Of a DNA stretch of 64,000 bases, positions 41,517 through 52,377 are shown in pieces; the first letter of the stretch is position 1; each line of letters begins with the position of its first letter. The notes under the pieces are model-generated. The model worked only from the letters and a program-made list of their open reading frames with translations. It had not been told where the DNA came from and did not search any database. A program made the translations under genes and the position numbers. This DNA comes from REEB95 sp050729835 (lineage in GTDB: Bacteria > Pseudomonadota > Alphaproteobacteria > ATCC43930 > CGMCC-115725), in assembly GCA_050729835.1 (NCBI GenBank), contig JBOHLS010000001.1, forward strand, positions 1 through 64,000, given 5' to 3'.

Positions 41517-42214
41517 GCGTTCAGTGTCTTGCCATGGTGCGGGCAATCCGCCGCGGCAAGCCGAACGAAAATCTCCGTCACATCTTCGGGCGCCTTGAGT
41601 GTGGCGCGGTCCTCGCCGGGAAACGCTTCGGCCCTGAGGCGCGTGCGCACCGGTCCGGGGTCGACCAGATTCACCTTGATCGCGGTGCGGTCGACTTCGG
41701 CGGCATAGATTCGCGCGATCGCTTCGAGCGCCGCCTTGCTGGCGCCGTAAGCGCCCCAGAACGGCGCCAGCTTGCGCCCGGCGTCGCAGGTGGCGAAAAT
41801 CGCGCGGCCGCTGTCCGACCGGCGAAGCAACGGATCGAGCGACCGGATCAGCCGGTAATTCGCGGTGGCGTTGACGTCGAAGACCTCGCTCCACAATTTC
41901 GGGTCGATATGGCCGACCGGCGAGAGGCTGCCCAGCACGCCGGCGCAGGCGGCCACGATGTCGAGCTTGTGGAAGCGTTCGTTGAGCGCCGCGCCCATGT
42001 GGTCGATGGCGTCAAAGCTGCGCAGGTCGAGCGGCACCAGCGTCGCCGCGCCACCCGCCGCGCGCACCGCGTCGTCCAGCTCCTCGAGTGCGCCTTGCGT
42101 GCGCGCCACTGCGACGACGTGCGCGCCTTCGGTGGCGAAGCGCCGCGCCACCGCTGCGCCGATACCGCGCGACGCGCCGGTCACCAGCGCGAGACGGCCT
42201 TGCAGCGCTGGCAC
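41513..42214 (-). CDS. SDR oxidoreductase downstream of purF
   Basis: A 233-residue short-chain dehydrogenase. TGASRGIG is the cofactor motif. The usual NNAG is changed to ACAGVLG, and the active site contains YGASK (in FWGAYGASKAAL). It starts directly after the purF stop, an arrangement I know in many alphaproteobacteria without a demonstrated functional link. Substrate unknown. Confidence 0.87.
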   Translation of the reverse strand: MPALQGRLALVTGASRGIGAAVARRFATEGAHVVAVARTQGALEELDDAVRAAGGAATLVPLDLRSFDAIDHMGAALNERFHKLDIVAACAGVLGSLSPVGHIDPKLWSEVFDVNATANYRLIRSLDPLLRRSDSGRAIFATCDAGRKLAPFWGAYGASKAALEAIARIYAAEVDRTAIKVNLVDPGPVRTRLRAEAFPGEDRATLKAPEDVTEIFVRLAAADCPHHGKTLNA

Positions 42215-43669
42215 CTAGACTGTCTCGGCGAGGAGCGAAAGTTGGGTTGAAACCTTGCCGGCTTGATGGTCGACAAGCGGCACCGGATAATCGCCCGTGA
42301 AGCAGGCGTCGCAGAATTGCGGCGCGTTGCCGTCGCGCTTGGTCTGGCCGAGCGCGCGGTAAAGCCCGTCGATCGACACGAAGGCGAGGGAGTTGGCGCC
42401 GATGTGCTTGGCCATAGTCTGCACGTCCATCGCCGAGGCGAGCAGCTGCGTCCGCTCGGGGGTTGCGATGCCGTAGAAGCAGGAATGGATCGTCGGCGGG
42501 CTGGAGATGCGCATATGCACCTCGCGCGCGCCGGCCTGCCGGATCATGGCGACGATCTTGGTCGAGGTGGTGCCGCGAACGATCGAATCGTCGACCAACA
42601 CGATCCGCTTGCCGGCGATGCTGACGCGATTGGCGTTATGCTTGAGCTTGACGCCGAGATGGCGGATCTGGTCGGTCGGCTCGATGAAGGTGCGGCCGAC
42701 GTAATGGTTGCGGACGATGCCGAGCTCGAACGGCAGACCGCACTCGACGGCGTAGCCGATCGCTGCTGGCACGCCGGAATCCGGCACCGGAATGACGATG
42801 TCGGCGGGCACCGCGCTTTCGCGCGCCAGCTCCATGCCGATACGCTTGCGAGCCTCGTACACGCTGACGCCGTCGACGACGCTGTCGGGCCGCGCGAAGT
42901 AGATGTACTCGAAGACGCAGAAGCGCTTGTGCGGGTTCTCAAAGGGCTTGGTGCTGCGGATGCCGCCGGGGCCGATGGAGATCATCTCGCCCGGCTCGAT
43001 GTCGCGCACGAAATCGGCGCCGATGATGTCGAGCGCGCAGCTCTCCGACGCCAGGATGAAGGCGTCGCCGAGCTTGCCCAGAACCAGCGGGCGGATGCCG
43101 AGCGGGTCGCGCACGCCGATCAGGCCGTGCTGCGTCAACGCGGCGAGCGAATAGGCGCCTTCGACCTGGTGCAAGGCCTCGGCCATCCGCTCTTCGACCG
43201 TGTCCTTGAGCGACGTGGCGATGAGATGGACGATCACCTCGGTGTCCGAGGTTGACTGAAATATGCTGCCGCGCCGCACCAGCCGGTTGCGCAGGTGATA
43301 GGAATTGGTGAGGTTGCCGTTGTGGCAGATGGCGAGACCGCCGAAGGTGAAGTCAGCGAAAAGTGGCTGGACGTTCCTAAGCGCGACTTCGCCGGTGGTG
43401 GCATAGCGGACATGGCCGATGGCGGAATGGCCAGCGAGTCGCGCGATCACGTCCTTGGAGCCGAAATTCTCGCCGACCAGCCCCAGGCCGCGATGGGCAT
43501 GGAACTGCTCGCCGTCATAGACGACGATTCCCGCCGCTTCCTGGCCGCGATGCTGGAGCGCGTGCAGGCCCAGCGCGGTCAGGGCTGCCGCTTCGGGATG
43601 GCCGTAAACCCCGAAAACACCGCATTCCTCCCGGAAATGGTCGTCGTCCCAGGGGTGGGTGGTCAGCAT
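42215..43669 (-). CDS. purF: Amidophosphoribosyltransferase
   Basis: A 484-residue enzyme that makes 5-phosphoribosylamine from PRPP and glutamine, the first committed purine step. A short propeptide of 15 residues precedes the nucleophile C16 in REECGVFGVYGHPEA. The glutaminase domain has GHVRYATTG and HNGNLTN; the phosphoribosyltransferase domain has VLVDDSIVRGTTS (PRPP motif). The terminal part contains CDACFTGDYP. Gene order cvpA-purF is conserved, as here with a 182-base spacer. Confidence 0.95.
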   Translation of the reverse strand: MLTTHPWDDDHFREECGVFGVYGHPEAAALTALGLHALQHRGQEAAGIVVYDGEQFHAHRGLGLVGENFGSKDVIARLAGHSAIGHVRYATTGEVALRNVQPLFADFTFGGLAICHNGNLTNSYHLRNRLVRRGSIFQSTSDTEVIVHLIATSLKDTVEERMAEALHQVEGAYSLAALTQHGLIGVRDPLGIRPLVLGKLGDAFILASESCALDIIGADFVRDIEPGEMISIGPGGIRSTKPFENPHKRFCVFEYIYFARPDSVVDGVSVYEARKRIGMELARESAVPADIVIPVPDSGVPAAIGYAVECGLPFELGIVRNHYVGRTFIEPTDQIRHLGVKLKHNANRVSIAGKRIVLVDDSIVRGTTSTKIVAMIRQAGAREVHMRISSPPTIHSCFYGIATPERTQLLASAMDVQTMAKHIGANSLAFVSIDGLYRALGQTKRDGNAPQFCDACFTGDYPVPLVDHQAGKVSTQLSLLAETV

Positions 43670-43812
43670 GCTACCGCCTTTATGTGCGCCTCAGCCGCCC
43701 GCCATCCGGCTGCCGCAAGCCATAGATGGTGTCGCCGGCCATCGCCGTCGAGGCCCACAGCCTTCTACACGGATTGAGCCGCGACCGCCAGAGCGGGTTG
43801 TCGCACCCGGCC

Positions 43813-43849
43813 ATGCCGGCCTGCCGGCCTGCCGGGCTCCGGCCGGCAT
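43813..43849 (-). terminator. Hairpin just after cvpA
   Basis: Arms ATGCCGGCC and GGCCGGCAT pair around a 19-base GC-rich loop with further CCGG repeats. On the minus strand it begins 2 bases after the cvpA stop. There is no T-run, so it may be a weak or factor-assisted terminator before purF. Confidence 0.45.
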
Positions 43850-43851
43850 GC

Positions 43852-44489
43852 TTAATGGGCTCCCTGGTTCTGCTGGAGGAGCCGGTCGAGATCGTGCTGG
43901 TCCTGCGGCGAGTAATTGGGCGCGCCGCCTTGCGGGGCGGGTCCTGCCTTGGGAAGACTGAGGGCGTGCAAGGCATCCTGCAGCTGCTGCTCGACCGAGC
44001 GGTCGCTCTGCCCATGGCTCCCGCTCGGCGCCAGCTGACTCAACGCCGACAAGCCGGCCGCGAGCAGCGGCCGGGTGCGCGATTGCGTCCACCATTGCGG
44101 CGACGCCTCGAGCGCCGGCATGACCACCAGCAGCGCCGCATAGACGAGGCATGCGAGCAGGGCGCCGCGCGCCAATCCGAAGATAAAGCCGAAGGTCCGG
44201 TCGATACCACCGGCCGGGCTGTCCTTGACGCGGTTGGCGATCGCCGCGGTGATCAGCGACAACACGATCAGCGCGACGATGAAAGCGACAAACGCCGATG
44301 CCGCGCTGGCCAGCCGGTCGTTGGGCGTGAAGCGGAGCGCCAGCGGATGCAGATAGGGAACGGCGTAGAGCGCGGCCACCGAGGCGCCGAACCAGGCGAT
44401 GATCGACAGCACCTCCTTGATGAAACCACGCACGAAGGCGAACAGCCCCGAGGCGACGACGAAGACGATGATGGCGATGTCGAATCCGG

Positions 44490-44493
<4 letters not shown>
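43852..44493 (-). CDS. cvpA: CvpA family membrane protein
   Basis: A 213-residue inner-membrane protein with four hydrophobic helices in the first 140 residues: FDIAIIVFVVASGLFAFVRGF, then EVLSIIAWFGASVAALYAV and others. The RGF..E motif is typical of CvpA. A polar, glutamine-rich C-terminal tail follows. Named for colicin V production in Escherichia coli and often beside purF. Starts at GTG in a GTGA overlap with radA. Confidence 0.88.
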
Positions 44494-45923
<1,430 letters not shown>

Positions 45924-45951
45924 GGTCAGGCCCGGAAGCGGTTTCGGGTGG

Positions 45952-46728
45952 TCACAGCGCGCGTACCTCCATCTGGATCGGGCCTTCGGCGCGGCCGTGG
46001 ATGAACTGCTCGACATAGGGATTGCCCGACTGGTCGATGGTCTTGGACGAGCCCTGCCAGATGATCTTGCCCTTGTAGATCATGGCGATGCGGTCGGCGA
46101 TCTTGTGCGCCGAGGCCATGTCGTGGGTGATCGAGACCGCCGTCGCGCCGAGATCGCGCACGCATTTGATGATCAGGTCGTTGATCACGTCGCCCATGAT
46201 CGGGTCGAGGCCGGTGGTCGGCTCGTCGAAGACGATGATCTCGGGTTTGGCGGCGATGGCGCGCGCCAGCCCAACGCGCTTCTGCATGCCGCCCGAAAGC
46301 TCCGCCGGCCACAGCTCGGCCACCTCCGGGCCGAGCCCGACCGCGCCCAATGTCTTGGTCGCGATCGCTCTGGCTTCGTCCCGGCCGACGCCGTGGCCCT
46401 GGATCAAACCGAAGGCGACGTTCTGCCAGACGCGCAGGCTGTCGAACAGCGCCGCGCCCTGGAACAGCATGCCGAACTTGCGCATCAGCCGCTCGCGCTC
46501 GCCGCGCTTGAGGCCGGTGACTTCCTGGCCGTCGATCTTGATCGAGCCCGCGTCGGGCTCCATCAGGCCGATGATGCACTTGACCATCACCGACTTGCCG
46601 GTGCCTGAGCCGCCGATGACCACGACGCTCTCGCCGACGCCGACGTCGAGATCGAGCCCGTCGAGCACGACCTTGGAGCCAAAGGATTTCCTCAGGCCGC
46701 GAACCGAGATTTTGGGCGCGCCGCTCAT
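45952..46728 (-). CDS. mlaF: ABC transporter ATPase MlaF
   Basis: A 258-residue ATPase of the MCE-type phospholipid transporter. Walker A is GGSGTGKSVMVK, the signature is LSGGMQKRVGLARA, and Walker B is IIVFDEPTTGLDP. It energises lipid traffic between the membranes. mlaE overlaps it by ATGA. The MCE protein MlaD is not in this operon, so it lies elsewhere; mlaA and an MlaC-like gene occur near 28 kb. Confidence 0.9.
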   Translation of the reverse strand: MSGAPKISVRGLRKSFGSKVVLDGLDLDVGVGESVVVIGGSGTGKSVMVKCIIGLMEPDAGSIKIDGQEVTGLKRGERERLMRKFGMLFQGAALFDSLRVWQNVAFGLIQGHGVGRDEARAIATKTLGAVGLGPEVAELWPAELSGGMQKRVGLARAIAAKPEIIVFDEPTTGLDPIMGDVINDLIIKCVRDLGATAVSITHDMASAHKIADRIAMIYKGKIIWQGSSKTIDQSGNPYVEQFIHGRAEGPIQMEVRAL

Positions 46729-47501
46729 GACGAGAACAGCAGGGCCGAGAGGATATAGTCGAACGTCAGGATCAGCACCGAAGCCGACACCACCGCATAG
46801 GTCGTGGCGGCGCCAACGCCTTGCGCGCCGCCCTTGGAATGATAGCCGGTATAGCAGCCCATGAGCGCGATCAGGAAGCCGAACACCGCCGACTTGATCA
46901 GGCCCGAGACTACGTCCTCGCTGCGCAGGAAATCGGCGGTATTCTGCAGGTAGGAGGCCGGATTGAAGCCGAACTTGTAGGTTGCGACGAGAAAGCCGCC
47001 GAAGACACCGATGATGTCGGCGACCAGGACGAGCGCCGGCAGGGCGACGATCCCGGCGAGGATGCGCGGCACCACCAGGTACTTGTAGGGATTGGTCGAC
47101 AGCGTCGAGAGCGCGTCGATCTGATCGGTGACGCGCATGGTGCCGACCTCGGCGGCGATGGCGGCGCCGATGCGCCCGGCGACCATCAATCCGGCGATCA
47201 CCGGCCCAAGCTCGCGCGTCATGCCGAGGACCACCACTTGCGCGATGGCGCTCTCGCCGCCGGTCATGCGGTTGAAGCCGGTGTGGAGCTGTAGCGCCAG
47301 CACCATGCCGATGAAGATCGCGGTCAGGCCGACGACGGGCAGCGAGTAATAGCCGATGTCGACGAATTGCCGAAGGATCAGCTTAACGTAGATCGGCGGT
47401 CGGACGCAGTGGCTCAGCGCGGCGAGCGTGAACAGCACCAAACGACCTGCGGCCGAGAGGAACGCCAGGACGACGCGGCCGACCCGCGCGACGAACGCCA
47501 T
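46725..47501 (-). CDS. mlaE: ABC permease MlaE
   Basis: A 258-residue integral membrane permease with five or six TM helices and the MlaE-type blocks GMVLALQLHTGFNRMTGGESAIAQVVVLGMTRELGPVIAGLMVAGRIGAAIAAEVGTM, of which the TRELGPV and GRxGAAIAAE parts are hallmark. Directly follows alr (the two abut) and is co-translated with mlaF. Confidence 0.92.
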   Translation of the reverse strand: MAFVARVGRVVLAFLSAAGRLVLFTLAALSHCVRPPIYVKLILRQFVDIGYYSLPVVGLTAIFIGMVLALQLHTGFNRMTGGESAIAQVVVLGMTRELGPVIAGLMVAGRIGAAIAAEVGTMRVTDQIDALSTLSTNPYKYLVVPRILAGIVALPALVLVADIIGVFGGFLVATYKFGFNPASYLQNTADFLRSEDVVSGLIKSAVFGFLIALMGCYTGYHSKGGAQGVGAATTYAVVSASVLILTFDYILSALLFSS

Positions 47502-48611
47502 TCAGCGCGCTCCGCGATAGATCCGCGCATAGCGCCGGCCGAGCAGCGTCAGCAGCTCGTAGCCGATGGTGCGGGCGGTTTCCGCCGCGTCGTCGATGCC
47601 GTAGCTGTTGTCGAGCAAGTCGACATAGGCCCCGAGCCTGACCCGGTTCGCTGCGATCCCCGTCACGTCGAGCGTCAGCAGATCCATCGAGATGCGTCCA
47701 ACGACGGGAACCCTTCGACCGGCGATCGCCGCGCTGCCGCGATCGCTGGCGGAGCGGAGCCAGCCATCGGCGTAGCCGACGGCGACAGTCGCGATACGAC
47801 TCAGCCGCTCCATGCGGTGCGTCGCACCATATCCAACGGTCTCACCTGCGTCAACGTCACGGACTTGCAGGATTTTGGCGCGCAGCGCGACCGTCGCGCG
47901 CATTGGATTGGGCTTGCCCGGCAGCGGATTGATGCCGAACAGCGCCGCGCCGGGGCGCACGATCTGGAAATGATAGGCGGGCCCGAGAAAAATCGCCGAC
48001 GACGAGGCGAGCGATGCCGGCGCCTTAGGCAAGCGCGCGAGCGCTGCGCGGAAGCGCGCGAGCTGCTCGGGGTTCTTCGGATGCTCGGGCTCGTCGGCGC
48101 AGGCGAGGTGGCTCATGATCGCGGCAAGGTCGAGCCGCGCGAGCAGGGCTGGATCGGCCACCAGGCGATCCAGCTCTTGGCGCGATAGGCCGAGCCGCTC
48201 CATGCCGGTGTCGAGATGAAGGATCGCCGGTCGGCGCGGCGTGGCCTTGGCCCAACGCGCCACCTGGCCGAAATCGTTGAGCACCGGAATCAGCCGCATG
48301 CGGGCAAAATCCCGCTCGCTGCCGGCGAGGATACCGTCGAGGATCGCGATGCGCGCCTTGGGCAGGGTTTTGCGCAGCGCGGCCCCTTCGTCGAGCGAGG
48401 CGACGAAGAACAGCGCGCAGCCGGCGCGCGCCAGGACCGGGCCGACTTGTGCGGCGCCGAGGCCGTAGGCGTCGGCCTTGATCACCGCCGCCAGCCGCGC
48501 GCCAGGCGCCAGCTCGCGCTTCAGGCGCCGCCAGTTGGCCGCGACGGCGCGCAGGTCGATTTCGAGGATGGCGTTCGCCCGACCGGTCGCGACCTTGCGG
48601 TCAGAAGGCAT
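47502..48611 (-). CDS. alr: Alanine racemase
   Basis: A 369-residue PLP enzyme making D-alanine for peptidoglycan. The PLP lysine is K45 in AVIKADAYGLG; the catalytic tyrosine lies in ETVGYGATHRME; RISMDLLTLDVT follows. The start overlaps the end of dnaB by 11 bases. The order dnaB-alr is common in alphaproteobacteria. Confidence 0.94.
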   Translation of the reverse strand: MPSDRKVATGRANAILEIDLRAVAANWRRLKRELAPGARLAAVIKADAYGLGAAQVGPVLARAGCALFFVASLDEGAALRKTLPKARIAILDGILAGSERDFARMRLIPVLNDFGQVARWAKATPRRPAILHLDTGMERLGLSRQELDRLVADPALLARLDLAAIMSHLACADEPEHPKNPEQLARFRAALARLPKAPASLASSSAIFLGPAYHFQIVRPGAALFGINPLPGKPNPMRATVALRAKILQVRDVDAGETVGYGATHRMERLSRIATVAVGYADGWLRSASDRGSAAIAGRRVPVVGRISMDLLTLDVTGIAANRVRLGAYVDLLDNSYGIDDAAETARTIGYELLTLLGRRYARIYRGAR

Positions 48612-50115
48612 CGGGCAGGCGGTCGCCGCTGACGTAGTTGTCGAACTTGGTGGTGTTGCCGTCGAAGCGCAGCGTCACCTTGCCGATGGGGCCGTGGCGC
48701 TGCTTGGCGACGTGGATTTCGGCGAGGCCATAGACCTCCTCGCAGCGCTGCCGGTGCTTCTCGATACGGTCGTTGAACTTGTCCTGGGTCTCCTCCGGCC
48801 GCTGCGTCGGCGGCGAGCGCATGAGATAGTATTCCTCGCGGAAGACGAACATGACGACGTCCGCGTCCTGCTCGATCGAGCCCGATTCACGCAGGTCGGA
48901 CAGCATCGGCCGCTTGTCTTCGCGCTGCTCGACTGCGCGCGACAGCTGCGACAGCGCCAGCACCGGCACCTCGAGCTCCTTGGCCAAGGCCTTGAGGCCG
49001 CGGGTGATCTCGGAGATTTCCTGGACACGGTTCTCGAAGCCGCCGCTCTGGCTGGCGCCGCGGATGAGCTGGAGATAATCGACGATGACCAGGCCGAGAT
49101 TGTGTGTCCGCATCAGGCGGCGCGCCCGGGTGCGTAAACCGGCGATAGTCATGGCCGGCGTGTCGTCGACGAAGAACTTCACGGACGAAAGCCGCTGGCT
49201 GGCCTGGACGAACTTGTCGAAATCGTCGTTCGAGATCTTGCCTTGGCGGATTTCGTGTGATGGTACGCCGGATTCTTCGGCCAGGATGCGGGTCGCAAGC
49301 TGCTCCGACGACATTTCGAGCGAGAAGAACCCGACCACGGCGCCATCCTCGGCTTTCCCCGGCTCGTCGTCCTTGGGCCGATAGGCGCGGGCGGCGCTGA
49401 AGCCGATGTTGGTGGCAAGCGCGGTCTTGCCCATCGACGGCCGGCCCGCCAGGACGATCAGATCGGACGGATGCAGGCCGCCCAGAAGCTTGTCCATGTC
49501 GGTGAAACCGGTGGCGACGCCGGTGGTCTTGCCGCTGCGCTTGAAGGCGGCCTCGGCCATGCGTACCGCGTCGGTCATCGCCGCCGTGAAGGGCTGGAAA
49601 CCGCCATCGGTCTGGCCTGCGGTCGCCAAATTGAACAGCCGCTGCTCGGCGGCCTCGATTTGCTGCGGCGCGGTCAACTCGATGTCTTGGGCATAGGCCT
49701 CGTTGACGACGTCGGTGCCGACGTCGATGAGCTGGCGGCGGAGATAGAGGTCGTGGATAGTCCGGCCATAATCGGCGGCGTTGAGGATCGTGACCACCGA
49801 CGCCTGCAGCCGGGACAGATATTGCCCGCCGCCGCGTTCGGCAAGGGCGGCATCCTGATCGAACTGGTTCTTGAGGGTCACCGCATTGGCCAGCTGGCCG
49901 CGCTCGATCAACCGCGCGATCGCGGCAAAAATCCGGCCGTGCACGGCCTCGACGAAATGCTCAGCCTTCAGGAAGTCGGCTACCTTGTTGAAGACGTTGT
50001 TGTTCTGGAGGATGGCGCCGAGCAGCGCCTGCTCTGCCGGGAGATTCTGCGGCGGCACGCGATAGCCCGCATCGCCGTCGTGCAGCGGCGTTACCTTCGA
50101 CAGGGCGTTTTCCAT
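48601..50115 (-). CDS. dnaB: Replicative DNA helicase DnaB
   Basis: A 504-residue hexameric helicase. N-terminal DnaG-interacting domain (PPQNLPAEQALLGAILQNN), linker, then the RecA-like core with Walker A AGRPSMGKTALA, Walker B LVIVDYLQLI and SQLSRAVEQREDKRP. It starts at ATG 50115; the codon before is GTG and also possible. It would load at the replication fork with DnaC or DnaA help. No intein seen. Confidence 0.95.
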   Translation of the reverse strand: MENALSKVTPLHDGDAGYRVPPQNLPAEQALLGAILQNNNVFNKVADFLKAEHFVEAVHGRIFAAIARLIERGQLANAVTLKNQFDQDAALAERGGGQYLSRLQASVVTILNAADYGRTIHDLYLRRQLIDVGTDVVNEAYAQDIELTAPQQIEAAEQRLFNLATAGQTDGGFQPFTAAMTDAVRMAEAAFKRSGKTTGVATGFTDMDKLLGGLHPSDLIVLAGRPSMGKTALATNIGFSAARAYRPKDDEPGKAEDGAVVGFFSLEMSSEQLATRILAEESGVPSHEIRQGKISNDDFDKFVQASQRLSSVKFFVDDTPAMTIAGLRTRARRLMRTHNLGLVIVDYLQLIRGASQSGGFENRVQEISEITRGLKALAKELEVPVLALSQLSRAVEQREDKRPMLSDLRESGSIEQDADVVMFVFREEYYLMRSPPTQRPEETQDKFNDRIEKHRQRCEEVYGLAEIHVAKQRHGPIGKVTLRFDGNTTKFDNYVSGDRLPDAF

Positions 50116-50232
50116 CACAGAACTGTAGCACTGCGTCCGACCGGCGGCATGCAGGAAACGGTTTATGTCGCCTGTGAGTCAGATGAATGACGGGTGTGAA
50201 CGCTCTGCGACTCGGAAGACGATGGAATTTTC

Positions 50233-51474
50233 TTACGCGGCGCGTCCGGCTTCGGCGGCTGCCGGCGCCTGATGGCTGCGTTCCCAGTCGAACAGGTAGT
50301 CGCGCGTCAGCGGCACGGCCTCGACGCGCCGCGCCATCTGCATCTGCCAGACCATGTGGCCCTGGTAGCGGAAGGCGATCTCGGAGCCGGCCAAATAGAA
50401 CTCCCACATCCGGCAGAAGCGCTCGTCGTAAAGCGCCTTGACGCGCTCGCGCTCGGCCAGGAAGCGGGTGCGCCAGGCGCGCAGGGTCTCGGCGTAATGG
50501 AGCCGCAGAATCTCGATGTCGGTGACCCAGAGCCCGGTGCGCTCGACCACCGGCAGTACCTCGGACAGGGCCGGCGAATAGCCGCCCGGGAAAATGTACT
50601 TGCGGATCCAGGGGTTGGTGCTGCCGGCGCCGTCCGAGCGGCCGATGGCATGGAGCAGGGCGACGCCGTCCTCGGCGAGTAGCGCCTTCACCCGGTTGAA
50701 GAAGGCCGGGTATTGCGGCACGCCGACATGCTCGAACATGCCGACCGAGACGATGCGGTCGTACTGGCCGTGTTCCTGGCGGTAATCTAGCAGCTTGAAG
50801 CGCACCCGCGAGGCCAGCCCGGCCGCCGCGGCGCGGCGTTCGGCGACGCGGTGCTGCTCGACCGAAAGTGTCAGACCGGTGACTTCGACCTCGCATTCCT
50901 TCGCCAGATAGAGGGCCAGCCCACCCCAGCCGCTGCCGATGTCGAGCACGCGCTGTCCGGGCTTGAGTAGCAGCTTGGCCGCGATATGGCGCTTCTTGTT
51001 GGCCTGGGCCTGCTCGATTGTCTGGTCGGGCGCGGTGAAATAGGCGCAGGAATATTGCCGGTCGCGGTCGAGGAAGATGTCGTAGAGCGCATCCGACAGG
51101 TCGTAGTGGTGGGCGACGTTGCGGCGGGCGCGGCCGACCGGGTTCCATTGCTGCAGCCCGCGAAATGCCCTGCCAAAGCCGTTATAGAGCGGGGTCAGCG
51201 CGGTTTTCGGCGCCAGGTTCAGGTTCGTACCCAGGAAATCGAGCAGGTCGTAAAGGGTGGCGCCGTCCTCGACCGTGAGGCGCCCGTCCATATAGGCCTC
51301 GCCCAGGAAAAGCCGCGGATTGAACAGCAGTTGGCGCTCGATCATCCAGTCGCGCAGTCGGATGGTGATGACCTTGCCGGGCGCGCCGGCGAAGGCGCGC
51401 AGCTTCCCGCTCGCGTTGATGACGCGGAGGGTGCCTCGACGCACGAGGTGGCGCAGCAGCAGCCCGAGAATCAT
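50233..51474 (-). CDS. cfa: Cyclopropane-fatty-acyl-phospholipid synthase
   Basis: A 413-residue SAM-dependent enzyme that adds a methylene to unsaturated acyl chains in membrane lipids. SAM motif I is VLDIGSGWGGLALYLA, preceded by NVAHHYDLSDALYDIFLD, and YIFPGGYSPALSEV follows. An N-terminal lipid-binding domain occupies about residues 1-100. It shares the hopanoid locus's theme of membrane-lipid modification but is not adjacent. Confidence 0.93.
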   Translation of the reverse strand: MILGLLLRHLVRRGTLRVINASGKLRAFAGAPGKVITIRLRDWMIERQLLFNPRLFLGEAYMDGRLTVEDGATLYDLLDFLGTNLNLAPKTALTPLYNGFGRAFRGLQQWNPVGRARRNVAHHYDLSDALYDIFLDRDRQYSCAYFTAPDQTIEQAQANKKRHIAAKLLLKPGQRVLDIGSGWGGLALYLAKECEVEVTGLTLSVEQHRVAERRAAAAGLASRVRFKLLDYRQEHGQYDRIVSVGMFEHVGVPQYPAFFNRVKALLAEDGVALLHAIGRSDGAGSTNPWIRKYIFPGGYSPALSEVLPVVERTGLWVTDIEILRLHYAETLRAWRTRFLAERERVKALYDERFCRMWEFYLAGSEIAFRYQGHMVWQMQMARRVEAVPLTRDYLFDWERSHQAPAAAEAGRAA

Positions 51475-51543
51475 TCCGCCCCTTGTTTTTCTGCCGGCTA
51501 CGGCAATCTTCTCGCAACCGCTGCCCCCGAGACAAGCCCGTTT

Positions 51544-52377
51544 TTAGAGCATGGCGAGGGAGGTTTTCCGCCGTGGCGATGGAAAAACGCGGTCGAGCGC
51601 CGCCAGTTCCGTGGCGGTCAGCGCCAGATCGAGCGCGCCACGATTTTCTTCGACATGGGCGCGGTTCGCGGCCTTGGGGATGGCGATGATGCCGGGCCGT
51701 TGCAGCAGCCAGGCGAGTGCGACCTGGGCGGCGGTCGCGCCGCGCGCGGCGGCGACCTGCTGAAGCACGTGGTTGCTCAGCAGCCGGCCCTGTTCGAGTG
51801 GCGAATAGGCCATGACCGGGATGCCGCGCGCCGCCAAGGCCGGCATCAGGTCCCATTCGATGCCGCGACGGCCGAGATTGTAGAGCAGCTGGTTGCTGGC
51901 GCAGCCGGCGCCCTCGGGCACGGCCCAGAGCGTCTCCATCTCGTCGAGGTCGAGATTGGACACGCCCCAATGGCGGATTTTGCCGGCGTGTTGCAGGGCC
52001 ACGAAGCCGGCAACCGTCTCGCGCAGCGGCACGCTGCCGCTCCAATGGAGCAGATAAAGGTCGATGCGGTCGGTGCCGAGCCGTTTCAGGCTGTGCTCGC
52101 AGGCGGCAGCGACGCCGGCACGCGAAGCATTCGACGGCAGCACCTTGCTGACCACGAAGACCCGGTCGCGGCGACCCTTGATCGCCTGACCGACCAGTTC
52201 CTCGGCGCCGCCGTTGCCGTACATCTCGGCGGTGTCGATCAGCGTCATGCCGAGATCAAGGCCGCGCCGCAAGGCGCCGACGGCCTCGGGGTCGCGCCCG
52301 CCGCGCTCGCCCATCATCCAGGTGCCGAGGCCGAGCGCCGGCACCGTCTCGCCGCTCGGCAAGGCGACGGTCTTCAC
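51544..52377 (-). CDS. Aldo/keto reductase
   Basis: A 277-residue NAD(P)H-dependent (beta/alpha)8 reductase. LGLGTWMMGE near the start, LIDTAEMYGNGGAEELVG with the catalytic tyrosine, KVLPSNAS with the lysine and LYLLHW with the histidine are visible. The start is GTG at 52377 in a GTGA overlap with the hydrolase gene; the longer frame would add a non-family stretch. Substrate unknown. Confidence 0.87.
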   Translation of the reverse strand: MKTVALPSGETVPALGLGTWMMGERGGRDPEAVGALRRGLDLGMTLIDTAEMYGNGGAEELVGQAIKGRRDRVFVVSKVLPSNASRAGVAAACEHSLKRLGTDRIDLYLLHWSGSVPLRETVAGFVALQHAGKIRHWGVSNLDLDEMETLWAVPEGAGCASNQLLYNLGRRGIEWDLMPALAARGIPVMAYSPLEQGRLLSNHVLQQVAAARGATAAQVALAWLLQRPGIIAIPKAANRAHVEENRGALDLALTATELAALDRVFPSPRRKTSLAML